Below the pieces are notes generated by a model. That model saw only the letters and a program-made list of their open reading frames with translations. It searched no databases and was not told the DNA's origin. Shown here in pieces: positions 34,527 through 43,692 of a stretch of 64,000 nt of DNA (its first letter is position 1; the number at the start of each line of letters is the position of its first letter). Location: assembly GCA_016124205.1 (NCBI GenBank), contig WGOD01000003.1, forward strand, positions 124,001 to 188,000, read 5' to 3'. The stretch is from Alphaproteobacteria bacterium (lineage in GTDB: Bacteria > Pseudomonadota > Alphaproteobacteria > Caulobacterales > Maricaulaceae). The translations under genes and the position numbers were made by a program.

Positions 34527-36131
34527 ATGACGACCGACAATGCGGGCGAATGGGCCCGCCGCCGCACTTTCGCGATCATCTCGCACCCGGACGCCGGTAA
34601 AACGACGCTGACGGAGAATGTCCTCCTCGCATCGGGAGCCATTCACCTGGCCGGTCAGGTGCGCGCGCGCGGCGAGAACCGGCGCACGCGGTCGGACTGG
34701 ATGAAGATCGAACGCGACCGCGGCATCTCGGTGTCCGCCTCGGTGATGACGTTCGAACACAGCGGTCTGCGCTTCAACCTGCTCGACACGCCGGGCCACG
34801 AAGACTTCTCCGAAGACACCTACCGTACGCTGACGGCCGCCGACAGCGCGGTGATGGTGCTTGACGCGGCGCGCGGCGTGGAGCCGCGGACGCTGAAACT
34901 CGTCGAAGTCTGCCGGCTGCGCGACATCCCCATCCTGACCTTCATCAACAAGATGGACCGGGAGGCGATGGAGCCCGAGGCGCTGCTGGATGACATCCAG
35001 GACAAGCTGGCGTTGGACGTGTCGCCGATGCAATGGCCGTCCGGGTCCGGCCGCCGGTTCAAGGGCGTGATGGACGTCCGGAGCAATGAATTCCTTGTCT
35101 ATCCGGGCGTCGAGGGCATCGAGCCGGGCAAGGCGGCGAAGCGCATCGCGCTCGACGATCCGCAGATCGGTTCGGTTCTGCCCGAAGACGAGATGGCCGA
35201 ACTGCTCGAGGGGGCGGAGATGGCGCGCGAAGTCTGCCCGCCCTTCAACGACCAGTCCTATCGCGAAGGCCATCTGACGCCGGTCTATTTCGGCTCCGCT
35301 CTCCGCCGATACGGGGTGCGCGAACTGATCGACGCGCTCGCCGAATTCGCGCCTGGCCCGCAGCCCGAACCGGCCCTGATCAAGGGCAGTGAGGCGGCGG
35401 TGGACCCTGCCTCGAAGGAAGTGTCGGGCTTCATCTTCAAGGTCCAGGCAAACATGGACCCGAACCACCGCGACCGGATCGCTTTCCTTCGACTGGCGTC
35501 GGGCGAGTTCAAGCGCGGCATGAAGCTGAAGGCGGAAACGGGCAAGGCGATCACGATCTCCTCACCCGTGATGTTCTTCGCACAGGACCGCGAGATCGCC
35601 GACGAAGCCTATGCCGGCGATGTGATCGGCGTACCGAACCACGGCGTTCTGCGCGTCGGCGACAGCTTGTCGGAAAGCGGCAATATCCGCTTCTCCGGCT
35701 TCCCGAACTTCGCCCCGGAAATGCTGCGGCGCGCGCGTCTGAAGGATCCGCTGAAAGCCAAGCATCTGAAGAAGGCCCTGGAATCGCTGGCGGAAGAGGG
35801 CGTCACGCAACTCTTCCGTCCGGTCATCGGCGGCGACTTCATCGTCGGCGCGGTTGGCCAGCTGCAGTTTGAAGTGATGCAGGAGCGGGTGTCGGCCGAA
35901 TATGGTCTCGACGTGACCTTCGAGCCCGCGCCGTACGAGACTGCACGGTGGCTGTCCGGGACCGACGCCGATATCGAAGCCTTCGGCGACCGGCACAAGA
36001 GCGCGATTGCCGAGGACATCGATGGAGACCCGGTCTTCCTGGCGAAGAGCCAGTGGGAAGTCGGATACTCGGAAGAGAAATGGCCGAAGGTGAAATTCCA
36101 CCGCACGAAAGAGAGGGGACAGGGGCTGTGA
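34527..36131 (+). CDS. prfC: peptide chain release factor 3
   Basis: This 534-residue GTPase recycles release factors RF1/RF2 after termination. The G domain shows G1 SHPDAGKTTLTE, the RTRSDWMKIERDRGISVSASVMTFE switch region, G3 DTPGHEDFSEDTYRTLTAADSAVMV and G4 NKMD. The C-terminal part has GAVGQLQFEVMQERVSAEYGLDVTFE, diagnostic of RF3 as against EF-G. I prefer the ATG at 34527 over a GTG 16 codons earlier, because the RF3 sequence begins there. The GTGA at its end starts the next gene. Confidence 0.96.
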   Translation: MTTDNAGEWARRRTFAIISHPDAGKTTLTENVLLASGAIHLAGQVRARGENRRTRSDWMKIERDRGISVSASVMTFEHSGLRFNLLDTPGHEDFSEDTYRTLTAADSAVMVLDAARGVEPRTLKLVEVCRLRDIPILTFINKMDREAMEPEALLDDIQDKLALDVSPMQWPSGSGRRFKGVMDVRSNEFLVYPGVEGIEPGKAAKRIALDDPQIGSVLPEDEMAELLEGAEMAREVCPPFNDQSYREGHLTPVYFGSALRRYGVRELIDALAEFAPGPQPEPALIKGSEAAVDPASKEVSGFIFKVQANMDPNHRDRIAFLRLASGEFKRGMKLKAETGKAITISSPVMFFAQDREIADEAYAGDVIGVPNHGVLRVGDSLSESGNIRFSGFPNFAPEMLRRARLKDPLKAKHLKKALESLAEEGVTQLFRPVIGGDFIVGAVGQLQFEVMQERVSAEYGLDVTFEPAPYETARWLSGTDADIEAFGDRHKSAIAEDIDGDPVFLAKSQWEVGYSEEKWPKVKFHRTKERGQGL

Positions 36132-37345
36132 CAGCGAATGCGATGCAGACCGTCGAGCGGAGCGCGGGAGAGCTCTGGGGACAGGTGATCGAGGTCTGGC
36201 AGACCAGCTTCCTCGGCGCGAGCGTCGGCGAAGGCGTGTCCGCCTTGCTCGTCCTGGTCGTCGCCCTGACCCTCCGCGGTCTTATCGCACGGTGGATCAT
36301 CACGACGCTGAAGAAGCTCGCCGACAAGACCAAGACCAATCTCGACAATGCCGTGCTCGACGCCCTGTCCGGCCCGATGAAGCTGATCCCGGTCGTTGTC
36401 GGCCTTTTCGTGGCCATCCAGATTCTCGATGTATCCGGCGAGTTCATGGCCGGCGCGCGGATCATCCAGTCGCTGATTGCGGTGGTGATCTTCTGGGCGC
36501 TGCACAACGCCGTCACCCCGGTCATGAAATCGATGTCGGGCCTGCGCCGGGTCCTGTCGAGCGTCATGGTCGACTGGATCGAGAAGGCCTTGAGGGTGAT
36601 CTTCGTGATCGTCGGCGCGGCGGCCGTTCTTCAGATCTGGGACATTCCGGTCGGTCCGGTGATTGCTGGTCTCGGCCTGTTCGGTGTCGCGGTCGGCCTC
36701 GGCGCGCAGGACCTGTTCCGTAACCTGATCGCCGGCATCCTTATCCTCACCGAGCGCCGCTTCCTGCCGGGTGACTGGATCAAGGTCGACGGCGTGGTCG
36801 AGGGCACGGTGGAACGGATCAATTTCCGTTCGACCGTTGTTCGGCGCTTCGACAAGGGCCCGGTCTACGTGCCGAATGCCGATCTGTCGGACAATGCGGT
36901 GATCAATTTCTCGCGCATGTCGCACCGCCGCATCTACTGGATGATCGGGGTCGAGTACAAAACGACCGCCGAGCAGCTGCGCTATATCTGTGAGCAGATC
37001 CGCGCCTATCTGACCGAAAACGAGGAATTCGCCGGACCGCCGGACGTGCCGCAATTCGTGCGGGTCGACAGCTTCGGCCCGTCCTCGATCGACATCATGC
37101 TCTACTGCTTCACCATCACCCGCGACTGGGGCGAATGGCTGCGGATCAAGGAAGAGCTGGCCTACCGGATCAAGGAGATCGTCGAGGGCGCGGGCACCGG
37201 CTTCGCCTTCCCGTCGCAGACGATCTATCTCGACGACGGCGCGGAGGCTTTCCTGCCGCCGTCGCTGAAGGCCAAGCCCGGAAAGGGACCGCAGCAGCCG
37301 GCGCTGCCAGGCGCCCGCGGCGAGGACAGCGGCGAAGCGACCTAG
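36128..37345 (+). CDS. MscS-family mechanosensitive ion channel
   Basis: This encodes 405 residues. Four to five membrane helices lead into the MscS pore and beta domain: GVAVGLGAQDLFRNLIAGILILTERRFLPGDWIKVDGVVEGTVERINFRSTVVRRFDKGPVYVPNADLSDNAVINFSR. The start is a GTG overlapping the prfC stop (GTGA), with GAGGGGACAGGGG as ribosome site; an ATG five codons later is possible. Such channels open on membrane stretch and release solutes during osmotic downshock. The stop overlaps that of the convergent DUF2336 gene. Confidence 0.92.
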   Translation: MTANAMQTVERSAGELWGQVIEVWQTSFLGASVGEGVSALLVLVVALTLRGLIARWIITTLKKLADKTKTNLDNAVLDALSGPMKLIPVVVGLFVAIQILDVSGEFMAGARIIQSLIAVVIFWALHNAVTPVMKSMSGLRRVLSSVMVDWIEKALRVIFVIVGAAAVLQIWDIPVGPVIAGLGLFGVAVGLGAQDLFRNLIAGILILTERRFLPGDWIKVDGVVEGTVERINFRSTVVRRFDKGPVYVPNADLSDNAVINFSRMSHRRIYWMIGVEYKTTAEQLRYICEQIRAYLTENEEFAGPPDVPQFVRVDSFGPSSIDIMLYCFTITRDWGEWLRIKEELAYRIKEIVEGAGTGFAFPSQTIYLDDGAEAFLPPSLKAKPGKGPQQPALPGARGEDSGEAT

Positions 37346-38430
37346 GCGGCGTTTCGGCGCAGCATCATGAAGCGCAGGGCGCGCTGAGCGTCGCGGTCGG
37401 TGATCGAATCGTAGATGCGCCCGAACTCTTTCGCGTCGCGCAGGGCGTCGTGCGAGGACGAGCGGCCGGCATTGCGCAGCACCGCGAGCGTGACGAAGAG
37501 CGAGCGATCGAGATCGCCGGCCTTGCAGATCAGGCAGAGCGGGTCGATCGAGTCGTGGTCGATCGCCTGGCGCGCCGAGCGGTAGTCGACCGCCGCCATG
37601 TCGGCCAGGCCGACGGCGAGCTTGGTGAATTCCTTTTCGCGCATCAGCCGGGCGAGCAGGGCGCCATCGAACTGGCGGCGGACCTTCATTGAGGCGATGT
37701 AGCGCTGGGCCGCGTCGATATCGGCATCGGCTGCCATACGCGCCGAGAGCCGCTCGTGGGAGGCTTGCATCGCCTCTTCGAGTACGGCCGGGTCGACGGC
37801 TTCGAACCGTTTCTGGATTTCGTCGCGTAGATGGTTCTCGACTACGGCGACGAGATCCTGCAGCAGGTCGACCGGGGTCTCGCTGCGCCGGATCAGCGGC
37901 GCGGCCAGCTCCGCGCTCTTTTCGGCGCGTTCGGTCACTTCCTCATAGGTCTGGCGGGACAGCCGTGCGCCTTCGTTCGAAATCAGCTTCGCAACGGTGG
38001 TGTCGTCACCGCGGCGGACAATGGCGGCGGACACGCTTTCCGGCACGCTTTCGCGAACGGAAATCTCGCGCAGGTGCGACTGCCCCATCTCCTCGGCCAG
38101 GATGGAGAGGTCGGCTTCGCTCAGCGTCGTCGATTTGCGCAGGATCGGCGCAGCCACCTCGATCGCGTCGCGCGCCAGTTGCATCACCAGGCCTTTCGGC
38201 GCCAGCGGTGCGTCGGCAAAGCGGCGGGACAATTCCTCGCGGGCTTCCTGCGCGGTCTGCGCGGCCAGACGCGACAGAACGGAGTCGAATTCGGCGTGTT
38301 CGCTGGTGTCGCGATCCGGGGTCGACTCGAAAAACAGATCGGTCACTTCGCGCAGCAGGTCGCGGCGCCGGTCGCTCGACTTTTCCTTCGCCAGATCGAC
38401 CAGATTGTGAAGTTTGGAAATGACCGCCAT
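37342..38430 (-). CDS. DUF2336 protein (second of two)
   Basis: This encodes 362 residues, almost entirely helical, of the DUF2336 family. Typical stretches are DLFFESTPDRDTSEHAEFDSVLSRLAAQT and HEAT-like repeats such as APLIRRSETPVDLLQDLVAVV. It is a divergent paralogue of the protein encoded at 17439-18542. The ATG at 38430 is used. The gene is divergent from the ion-channel gene across a 151-base gap. Confidence 0.82.
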   Translation of the reverse strand: MAVISKLHNLVDLAKEKSSDRRRDLLREVTDLFFESTPDRDTSEHAEFDSVLSRLAAQTAQEAREELSRRFADAPLAPKGLVMQLARDAIEVAAPILRKSTTLSEADLSILAEEMGQSHLREISVRESVPESVSAAIVRRGDDTTVAKLISNEGARLSRQTYEEVTERAEKSAELAAPLIRRSETPVDLLQDLVAVVENHLRDEIQKRFEAVDPAVLEEAMQASHERLSARMAADADIDAAQRYIASMKVRRQFDGALLARLMREKEFTKLAVGLADMAAVDYRSARQAIDHDSIDPLCLICKAGDLDRSLFVTLAVLRNAGRSSSHDALRDAKEFGRIYDSITDRDAQRALRFMMLRRNAA

Positions 38431-38581
38431 TTGAACGCTGTCCCGACCTGGCCTGATATCAGGGCTTCGGTCTAGCGGGCGTCGGTAAAGAAACGGTGCG
38501 CAATAACGGTTAACCGGATGCTGAGGGCGTTGCGCGATTCAACGCGGAGCGATACGAGATGCGCGCGGCAGGGAGAGGCAG

Positions 38582-39454
38582 ATGACCGACAGCGCAAGAC
38601 CGGGTTGGCGCGACCGGCTGGTTGCCCTCGTCGAACATCCGGTTTTTCTCAACTGCATCACCGGACTGATCCTGTTCAACGCCGTCACGCTGGGCCTTGA
38701 GACCTATCCGCTCGAGGCCGCATGGTTCGACCAGGCGCTGCCCGTCATCGACGCCATCATCGTCTCGATTTTCGTCTGCGAATTGCTTTTGAAAATGGTG
38801 GCTTATGGTCCGCGCTTCTTCAAAAGCGGCTGGAACTGGTTCGACGTGATCGTCGTCGGGGTCTCGCTCTTCCCGGATGCGGGAGCCTTCACCGTTCTCC
38901 GGGCGTTGCGCATCCTGCGGGTTTTCCGCCTGTTCTCGGTCATGCCGGAGATGCGCAAGGTGGTCGAAGCCCTCATGCGCGCCATCCCCGGCATGGGTGC
39001 CATCATCGCCGTGCTGGGCCTGACGTTTTACGTCTCGGCGGTGATGGCGACAAAGCTGTTCGGAGCGTCCAGTCCGGACCTGTTCGGCACGCTGGGCGGA
39101 TCGGCCTTCACCCTGTTCCAGGTCATGACGCTGGAAGGCTGGGCGATGGAAGTCGCACGCCCGGTGATGGCCGAGGTCAGCTTCGCCTGGATCTTCTTCC
39201 TGGTGTTCATCGTCCTGACCAGCTTCGCGATCCTGAACCTGTTCATCGCCGTCATCGTGGATTCGCTGCAGGCGAAGCATTTTGACGACGAGGAGGAGCG
39301 CGAGGAAAAGGAAGCCGCCGAAGCGCAGGCTGACCGGGCGCTTCTGCGCGAGGAACTGGCCGGGCTACGGGCCGAGATTGCGGCCCTGCGCAGTGAGGTC
39401 ACTCAGGGGATGCGTTCGGCCTCGGCCTCGAAGGCGCGCGACAGCGACGAATAG
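38582..39454 (+). CDS. voltage-gated cation channel (NaChBac/BacNav type)
   Basis: This 290-residue six-helix channel subunit would work as a tetramer. The S4 voltage sensor has arginines at 107, 110, 113 and 116 (RALRILRVFR). The pore helix and filter are FTLFQVMTLEGWAMEVARPV, with filter T183-L184-E185-G186-W187. Most bacterial sodium channels have TLESW, so the Gly at position four is unusual and may favour Ca2+. S6 is followed by a long acidic coiled coil (residues 235-275), the tetramer-forming domain of this family. The ribosome site is GGGAGAGG. The 3' end overlaps the convergent pbp1A gene by 52 bases. Confidence 0.92.
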   Translation: MTDSARPGWRDRLVALVEHPVFLNCITGLILFNAVTLGLETYPLEAAWFDQALPVIDAIIVSIFVCELLLKMVAYGPRFFKSGWNWFDVIVVGVSLFPDAGAFTVLRALRILRVFRLFSVMPEMRKVVEALMRAIPGMGAIIAVLGLTFYVSAVMATKLFGASSPDLFGTLGGSAFTLFQVMTLEGWAMEVARPVMAEVSFAWIFFLVFIVLTSFAILNLFIAVIVDSLQAKHFDDEEEREEKEAAEAQADRALLREELAGLRAEIAALRSEVTQGMRSASASKARDSDE

Positions 39455-41355
39455 TAGGCAATCTGGCGTTCTTCCCGCTCGGTCCGTTCGCGCGGCGGCG
39501 GGGCGTTGAGCGGCCGGATCGGCAGGCCTTCGCTCGCCGACGTCATGTAACGGTTCCAGATCCGCGCCGGCAGGCTGCCACCGGTCACATCGGCGGTCGG
39601 TGTGTCGTCGTCATTGCCGACCCAGACCCCGGTTACGAAATCGGCCGTGTAGCCCATGAACCAGGCATCGCGGAAAGACTGGCTGGTGCCGGTCTTGCCG
39701 GCGACAGGGCGTTCGCCCATGCGCGCGGCAGTGCCGGTGCCCTGGATGACGACGTCCTGCAGCAGGCTGGTCATGGTCTGGGCGATTTCGGCTTCGACGG
39801 CGCGTTCGCCTTCGCTGTCCTGATGCTCGTAGAGCGTATGCCCGCGTGTGTCGGTCACCTGCATGATCAGGAAGGGTTCGCGCCTGACCCCGTCATTGGC
39901 GAAGGTCGCGTAGGCCCCGGCCAGTTCGAGCAGCGTGACCTCGGCCGTACCCAGCGAGACCGCCGGCAATTCCGGCAGGTCGCTTTCGATGCCGAGCCGG
40001 TGGCCCATGTCGACGACGCGGTCAATGCCGATCTCGTCGGCAATCTGGGCTGCGACCGTGTTGATCGAGCGGCGCAGCGCCTCGCGCATCGTCACCCGAC
40101 CGCGATAGGTGCCGCCGAAATTGCGCGGCGACCAGCCGTCGAGATCGATCGGCTCGTCATTGTAGGCGGTGAAGGGTGACAGGCCGGCTTCGATCGCGGC
40201 GGCGAAGACGATGGGCTTGAAGCTGGAGCCCGGCTGGCGGCGGGCCTGGACCGCGCGATTGAACTGGCTGTCGCCATAGTCGCGGCCGCCGACCATGGCG
40301 CGGATCGCCCCGTCCGGCGTCAGCGAGACGAGCGCGGCCTGCCCGGCGCGTTCGGCCTCGCCTTCGGCTTCCAGAAGGGCGTGAATGGCTATCTGGGCGT
40401 CGGCCTGAAGCTCCGGGTCGATCGTCGTGCGGATCACCAGGTCGTTCGGCGCGCCGGGCAATTCTTCCTGCACCAGCTGCAGTGCGTAGTCGAAGACATA
40501 GCCGAAGATTTCCGGGCTCGGCGCGTTCTCGTCGCGGGTGCGGACGGGCGTGGCCGGGTCCAGCAATGCGGCGTGGCGTTGGGTCTCGGTGATGAAGCCG
40601 GCCGCCTCCATCGCGAACAGGACTTCCGCGGCGCGGTCGCGGGCGGCGGGCAGATTGCCGAGCGGGTCGAGCCGGCTCGGCGCTTGCGGCAGACCGGCGA
40701 TCATCGCGGCTTCGGCCAGCGACAGTTCGGCGGCGGACTTGTCGAAATAGCGCCGCGCGGCGGCCTCGAGACCGTACGCGCCGGCTCCGAGATAGATGCG
40801 GTTCAGATAAAGCTCGAGGATTTCGGTCTTGGAGATCTGGCGCTCCAGCGCCCAGGCGAGGCGCATTTCCTGCACCTTGCGGCGGATCGAGCGTTCCGGT
40901 GTGAGGAGCAGGTTTTTCACCAGCTGCATGGTGATGGTTGAGCCACCCTGAACCGAACCGCCGGCGCGCATATTGGCGAGCACGGCGCGAACGGTCGCGC
41001 GGAGATCGACGCCGTGATGGCGGAAGAAGCGCCGGTCCTCGATGGCCAGAAAGGCCTGCAGCACGTGCGGCGGCAGTTCGTCGGCGCGCACGGGCGGCGC
41101 ATAGCGCGGGCCGCGGATGTCGAGGATCTCGCCATTCCGGTCGAGCAGGGTGATCGAGGCCTCGCGCCGGGCCGACCAGAGCGCGGCCGGGTCTTCGGGC
41201 AGGGAAGGCAGGTCGTGGAAGGCCCAACGCCAGAACACGCCGGTCAGAACGCCGATCAGAATGATCGCGGCCGCGATGCCGCCCGTGATGTACCAGGCGC
41301 GGCGGTCGCGGTGTTCAGCGTCACGCTGCAACAGGTCGGCACGGAATGGCGGCAT
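39403..41355 (-). CDS. penicillin-binding protein 1A (bifunctional class A PBP)
   Basis: This encodes 650 residues. A short cytoplasmic tail and one membrane helix (residues 21-43) are followed by the glycosyltransferase 51 domain with catalytic Glu106 in [15 protein letters not shown] and the [12 protein letters not shown] motif. The transpeptidase domain has Ser377 in the SxxK motif (PGSSFK), SxN in RRSINTV and KTGT in AGKTGTSQ. It builds and cross-links peptidoglycan. The size is on the short side for PBP1A, and the large OB insertion domain seems absent. AAGGA precedes the start. Confidence 0.92.
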   Translation of the reverse strand: MPPFRADLLQRDAEHRDRRAWYITGGIAAAIILIGVLTGVFWRWAFHDLPSLPEDPAALWSARREASITLLDRNGEILDIRGPRYAPPVRADELPPHVLQAFLAIEDRRFFRHHGVDLRATVRAVLANMRAGGSVQGGSTITMQLVKNLLLTPERSIRRKVQEMRLAWALERQISKTEILELYLNRIYLGAGAYGLEAAARRYFDKSAAELSLAEAAMIAGLPQAPSRLDPLGNLPAARDRAAEVLFAMEAAGFITETQRHAALLDPATPVRTRDENAPSPEIFGYVFDYALQLVQEELPGAPNDLVIRTTIDPELQADAQIAIHALLEAEGEAERAGQAALVSLTPDGAIRAMVGGRDYGDSQFNRAVQARRQPGSSFKPIVFAAAIEAGLSPFTAYNDEPIDLDGWSPRNFGGTYRGRVTMREALRRSINTVAAQIADEIGIDRVVDMGHRLGIESDLPELPAVSLGTAEVTLLELAGAYATFANDGVRREPFLIMQVTDTRGHTLYEHQDSEGERAVEAEIAQTMTSLLQDVVIQGTGTAARMGERPVAGKTGTSQSFRDAWFMGYTADFVTGVWVGNDDDTPTADVTGGSLPARIWNRYMTSASEGLPIRPLNAPPPRERTEREERQIAYYSSLSRAFEAEAERIP

Positions 41356-41409
41356 TGGTTTCCTTCCCCGTCCGCCTTATCACGCATGGAAGGCGGCGAG
41401 ATTCAGGCG

Positions 41410-41865
41410 ATGACAGACAAAAAACCCTTCTGGAAGCTGAAATCTCTGAAAGAGATGAGCCAGAAAGAGTGGGAATCGCTGTGCGATCACTGCGGCAAAT
41501 GCTGTCTCGTCCAGCTGGAGGACGAGGACGGCCACCGCGAATTCACCGATGTCGCCTGTCGACTCTATGACGTGTGCGAAGGCGGGTGCCGCAATTACGC
41601 GCATCGCTCGCGCGAAGTTCCCGACTGTGTGCGGCTGACGCCGGGCAATATCGGCGAGTTGCATTTCATGCCGATGACCTGTGCCTACCGCCTGCTCCAC
41701 GAAGGCAAGGATCTGCCGGACTGGCATCCGCTGGTCTCCGGCGATCCGGACAGCGTGCGCGAGGCGGGCATGAGCGTGGTGGGGCAGGTCGTGCCGGAAG
41801 CCGACGTGCCGGACTGGCGGCTGGAGCATCACATCCGCCTGTGGCCGGGTGAAAGCGGGGATTGA
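41410..41865 (+). CDS. YcgN/YkgJ-type cysteine cluster protein
   Basis: This encodes 151 residues of the UPF0260 (YcgN) family. Conserved cysteines lie in [25 protein letters not shown] and PDCVRLTP, with [26 protein letters not shown] after them. The cysteine cluster may bind a metal or an iron-sulfur centre; the function is unknown. I used the ATG at 41410; an ATG eight codons earlier is possible. It is the last housekeeping gene before the GTA cluster. Confidence 0.9.
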   Translation: MTDKKPFWKLKSLKEMSQKEWESLCDHCGKCCLVQLEDEDGHREFTDVACRLYDVCEGGCRNYAHRSREVPDCVRLTPGNIGELHFMPMTCAYRLLHEGKDLPDWHPLVSGDPDSVREAGMSVVGQVVPEADVPDWRLEHHIRLWPGESGD

Positions 41866-41937
41866 TCCGCGCCTGTCCCCGCGGCGGCCAGGCCGATTGC
41901 TGCGCTGGGCCGTGATCTTCCGAAAAAATGCAGCCCC

Positions 41938-41943
41938 TTATCC
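41938..41943 (+). promoter_or_regulatory. TTATCC hexamer in the GTA leader
   Basis: The 109-base gap before the first GTA gene contains TTATCC, the core of a DnaA box, 32 bases before the ATG. The same hexamer lies in the leader of the gafY-like gene (26530). Because that regulator has a DnaA-type DNA-binding domain, this may be part of its binding site. It is only six bases, so the evidence is weak. Confidence 0.25.
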
Positions 41944-41974
41944 GGCCGACCCGGTTCAGGGACCAATATGTGCC

Positions 41975-42424
41975 ATGGCCGGAAAGAAGGGTCAGACGCA
42001 CCGGACCCCTGAGATGTGGATGGCGCTGCTGCGCCAGCATCTCGCAGGTGCCAGCGCGGCGGACATCGCCGCCGAAACCGGCCTGACCGAGACCTGGGTC
42101 TCAATCAAGCTTGAAGCCTTGAAGCGCGAGCGCGGGGCGGATGCCCCGGCAGGATATATCGATCCGGTGCGGCGGGCATTGGCGCGGGCGGAAATCGCGC
42201 TCGACGAGAGCCGCCATGACGACGCGATGCGGGACATCCGCGCCGCGGCGGCCATCGCGAAACTGCGCAAGGAGACGGGCATGGTGACGCAAACGAAGAG
42301 ACCGGCGGGCAGCGCCGGCGGCAAGAAAGGGCTCACGCTTGAAGAAGCCCGGCGCATCCTCAAGGACCGAATGGCGAAAGAGCGTCGCACTCGCGGATCA
42401 GGTGGGGAACGACAAGGCGATTGA
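41975..42424 (+). CDS. GTA g1: small terminase-like DNA-binding protein
   Basis: This encodes 149 residues. The N-terminal part is a helix-turn-helix (MWMALLRQHLAGASAADIAAETGLTETWVSIKLEALKRERG). The middle has a helical hairpin suited to oligomerisation (ALARAEIALDESRHDDAMRDIRAAAAIAKL), and the tail is basic. Position directly upstream of the large terminase and the HTH agree with GTA gp1, the TerS that recognises DNA for packaging. Sequence similarity in this family is weak, so the call rests mainly on context. The 3' end overlaps the g2 frame. Confidence 0.75.
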   Translation: MAGKKGQTHRTPEMWMALLRQHLAGASAADIAAETGLTETWVSIKLEALKRERGADAPAGYIDPVRRALARAEIALDESRHDDAMRDIRAAAAIAKLRKETGMVTQTKRPAGSAGGKKGLTLEEARRILKDRMAKERRTRGSGGERQGD

Positions 42425-43682
42425 GGCCTTCATCCGGGCGGTTGGAAAGGCAGAGGCCAAGCGGATCGCCCTGGACGAATGGGACGCTTCGGCGCGGCCT
42501 GCTCAGCTTCCCCCTGATGGTGACTGGCGGGTCTGGTTGTTCATGGGCGGGCGCGGTGCGGGCAAGACCCGCGCGGGAGCGGAATGGGTCCGGTCGCGGA
42601 TTGCAGCAGGCGCGCGGCGGATCGCGCTGATCGCGCCGGCGCTGAATGATGCCCGCGAAGTGATGATCGATGGCGAGTCCGGCCTGGCCGGGCTGGGTCC
42701 CGAGGAGGAACGACCGTCCTACGAGACGTCCCGCCGGAGGCTGGTCTGGCCGTGCGGTGCGGTGGCCTATGTCTTTTCCGCCGAAGACCGGGATTCGCTG
42801 CGCGGGCCGCAATTCGACACGGCCTGGGCGGACGAGTTCGCGGCGTGGCCGGACCCGCAAGGCGTGCTGGACACGCTGCGCCCGGCGCTGCGGCTAGGTG
42901 ACGATCCGCGTCTGATGGTGACGACGACCCCGCGCCCCATCCCGGCACTGAAGCGGCTGATCGCGGCAGACGGCACGGTGGTGACGCATTCGGCGAGTGC
43001 GGAAAATGCCGCCAATCTGGCGCCCGGCTTTATCGCGGCGATGCAGGCGGCCTATGGCGCGTCTCGCCTGGGGCGGCAGGAATTGGGCGGCGAACTGATC
43101 GAGGATCCGCCGGGTGCGCTGTGGACGCGGGACGGGGTGGAAGCTGCCTTTGCGGCACGGCCCGCCGATCTCGACCGCATCGTGGTCGCGGTCGATCCGC
43201 CCGCGAGCGCCAATGCCAATTCGGACGAGTGCGGCATCGTGGTCGCCGGGGCGGCGGGCGAGGGGGCAGAGCGAACCGCCTTCGTGCTCGCCGACCGCAG
43301 CTTCGGCCCGGCCAGCCCCTCGGCCTGGGCGGGCGTGGTGGCGCAGGCATTTGAAAGTTTCGAGGCCGACGCAGTGATCGCCGAAGCCAATCAGGGCGGG
43401 GACATGGTGGCGAGCGTGCTGAAAGCTGCCGCGCCGGACCTGCCGGTCGCGCTGGTGCGCGCCTCCAGAGGCAAGCGGACGCGGGCGGAGCCCGTCGCCG
43501 CGCTCTATGCCGCGGGCCGCGTGCGCCATGCCGGGCGCTTCCCGGCGCTCGAAGACCAGATGTGCAGTTTCGGCGCGCCCGACGGACCGCGATCGAGCCC
43601 CGACCGGGTCGATGCGCTCGTCTGGGCGGTGTCGTCGCTCCTGCTGAAGTCCGCCGGCACGCCGCGCCTCAGGGCGCTTTGA
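42402..43682 (+). CDS. GTA g2: terminase large subunit
   Basis: This 426-residue packaging motor has an N-terminal ATPase with Walker A GGRGAGKT (residues 49-56), an acidic FDTAWADEFAAWPDP region for Walker B, and the TTTPRPIPALKRL coupling motif typical of GTA-type TerL. The C-terminal nuclease domain begins at about residue 260 (DRIVVAVDPPASANANSDECGIVV) with VIAEANQGGDMVASVL further on. The start is uncertain: I chose the GTG at 42402 inside the g1 tail, but a TTG at 42339 is open. It drives host DNA into GTA heads. Confidence 0.93.
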   Translation: MGNDKAIEAFIRAVGKAEAKRIALDEWDASARPAQLPPDGDWRVWLFMGGRGAGKTRAGAEWVRSRIAAGARRIALIAPALNDAREVMIDGESGLAGLGPEEERPSYETSRRRLVWPCGAVAYVFSAEDRDSLRGPQFDTAWADEFAAWPDPQGVLDTLRPALRLGDDPRLMVTTTPRPIPALKRLIAADGTVVTHSASAENAANLAPGFIAAMQAAYGASRLGRQELGGELIEDPPGALWTRDGVEAAFAARPADLDRIVVAVDPPASANANSDECGIVVAGAAGEGAERTAFVLADRSFGPASPSAWAGVVAQAFESFEADAVIAEANQGGDMVASVLKAAAPDLPVALVRASRGKRTRAEPVAALYAAGRVRHAGRFPALEDQMCSFGAPDGPRSSPDRVDALVWAVSSLLLKSAGTPRLRAL

Positions 43683-43692
43683 GGAGAAAACC

